From assembly GCA_016866975.1 (NCBI GenBank), contig VGKP01000008.1, positions 1 through 36,803 on the forward strand: a stretch of 36,803 nt of DNA, written 5' to 3'. This stretch comes from Candidatus Pacearchaeota archaeon. Its GTDB lineage: Archaea; Nanobdellota; Nanobdellia; Pacearchaeales; GW2011-AR1. This document shows positions 36,306 to 36,803 of the stretch, piece after piece. The notes under the pieces were generated by a model, which saw only the letters and a program-made list of their open reading frames with translations, was not told the origin of the DNA and searched no databases. The position numbers were made by a program, and so were the translations under genes. Every line of letters begins with the position of its first letter. The first letter of the stretch is position 1.

Positions 36306-36346
36306 CATTCAACCTAGAAAGGGTCTCTTAAAAAGGTTGCGGTGTA

Positions 36347-36439
36347 AGGGAACCAAGGTTCTCTCAGGGATTCATAATCCCTGATGACCGTCAAGAATCA
36401 GCAGATTCTTGAGGCCTTATGGATCAACCTTCCTTTCAA
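36347..36439 (+). repeat. PE2 two-hairpin element (standalone copy)
   Basis: taagggaaccAAGGTTctctCAGGGATTcatAATCCCTGatgaccgTCAAGAATCagcaGATTCTTGAggccttatggatcAACCTT. Confidence 0.7.
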
Positions 36440-36449
36440 CTAACAGTTG

Positions 36450-36677
36450 CTAACCTAATTTTAGTGTCTGAATTATATCTTCTGCATTTACGGGCTTAAA
36501 GAGATAAGAATGATAGTCTCTTCCTCTAGTCAGGCCTTGAGTTATTAGATCTTCCTCACTTTGACTGCTTAGCGCGACTACCCTGGCATTTTTGGAATGT
36601 GCATCTGAGAGTATCTTTTCAAGTAATGGCCTATTATTGTAATCATCAGAGATGAAAAAGTAAGGCTCTATAATCAA
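36450..36677 (-). CDS. Short ORF resembling the C-terminal part of a response-regulator receiver domain
   Basis: 'ARVVALSSQSEEDLITQGLTRGRDYHSYLFKPVNAEDIIQTL' (S and K-P motif positions); TTG start. Confidence 0.4.
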   Translation of the reverse strand: MIIEPYFFISDDYNNRPLLEKILSDAHSKNARVVALSSQSEEDLITQGLTRGRDYHSYLFKPVNAEDIIQTLKLG

Positions 36678-36709
36678 AGAGCGATAATCATATTTTGAGA
36701 TTAATTTAT

Positions 36710-36803
36710 GTCAAGGAACTTGACTAAAACTCCAGCTTTTAAGCTGGAGTTGTTCCTTGAGCATCCAAAAAACGAGCGCCTGCAACAAACCTCGGCTTTT
36801 AAG
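36710..36803 (+). repeat. PE1 copy G (right end cut by window)
   Basis: gtcaaggaacttgactaaaactccagcttttaagctggagttgttccttgagcatccaaaaaacgagcgcctgcaacaaacctcggcttttaag. Confidence 0.95.

Noticed and set aside
36347-36439. C/D box sRNA or hammerhead-like motif suggested by CTGATGA in PE2
   Set aside because: Only the 36380 copy has CTGATGA; other copies have TGACTGCC or TGATGGCC, and no matching D box or catalytic GAAA core is present.
1-36803. CRISPR array
   Set aside because: Repeats are dispersed, palindromic and kilobases apart, not regularly spaced with unique spacers; no cas genes.

Overview
AT-rich archaeal window, probably from a DPANN (Woesearchaeota/Pacearchaeota-like) genome. This is inferred from RadA with an intein, RPA, aIF2-alpha, S27e, Nop10, aEF-1beta, S15 and a class III signal peptide pilin-like cluster. 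Core content: a double-domain T2SSF/FlaJ-TadC-like membrane protein, about 11 small pilin-like genes, an A24 (FlaK-like) prepilin peptidase, LamG and Cys-rich secreted proteins, an M11-like HExxHxxGxxH protease, and an IS4-superfamily-type IS with a perfect 7-bp TSD. Also present are VapBC, a tRNA-Arg(GCG), and a mix of core and acquired genes. The most notable signal is a dispersed palindromic element of about 120 nt made of two hairpins. It has 7-8 copies or fragments here and shows extensive compensatory stem changes. Two copies sit in frame inside protein-coding genes (the signal peptide of the M11-like protease and the C-terminal part of the transposase), each adding the same ~40-aa peptide without stop codons. 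Removing exactly 120 nt restores a plausible ancestral protein in both cases. A second two-hairpin element occurs alone and nested inside the loop of the first, and one nested copy lies between a tRNA-Arg and a 23-nt duplication of the tRNA 3' end. This resembles in concept the Rickettsia palindromic elements, but in an archaeon.
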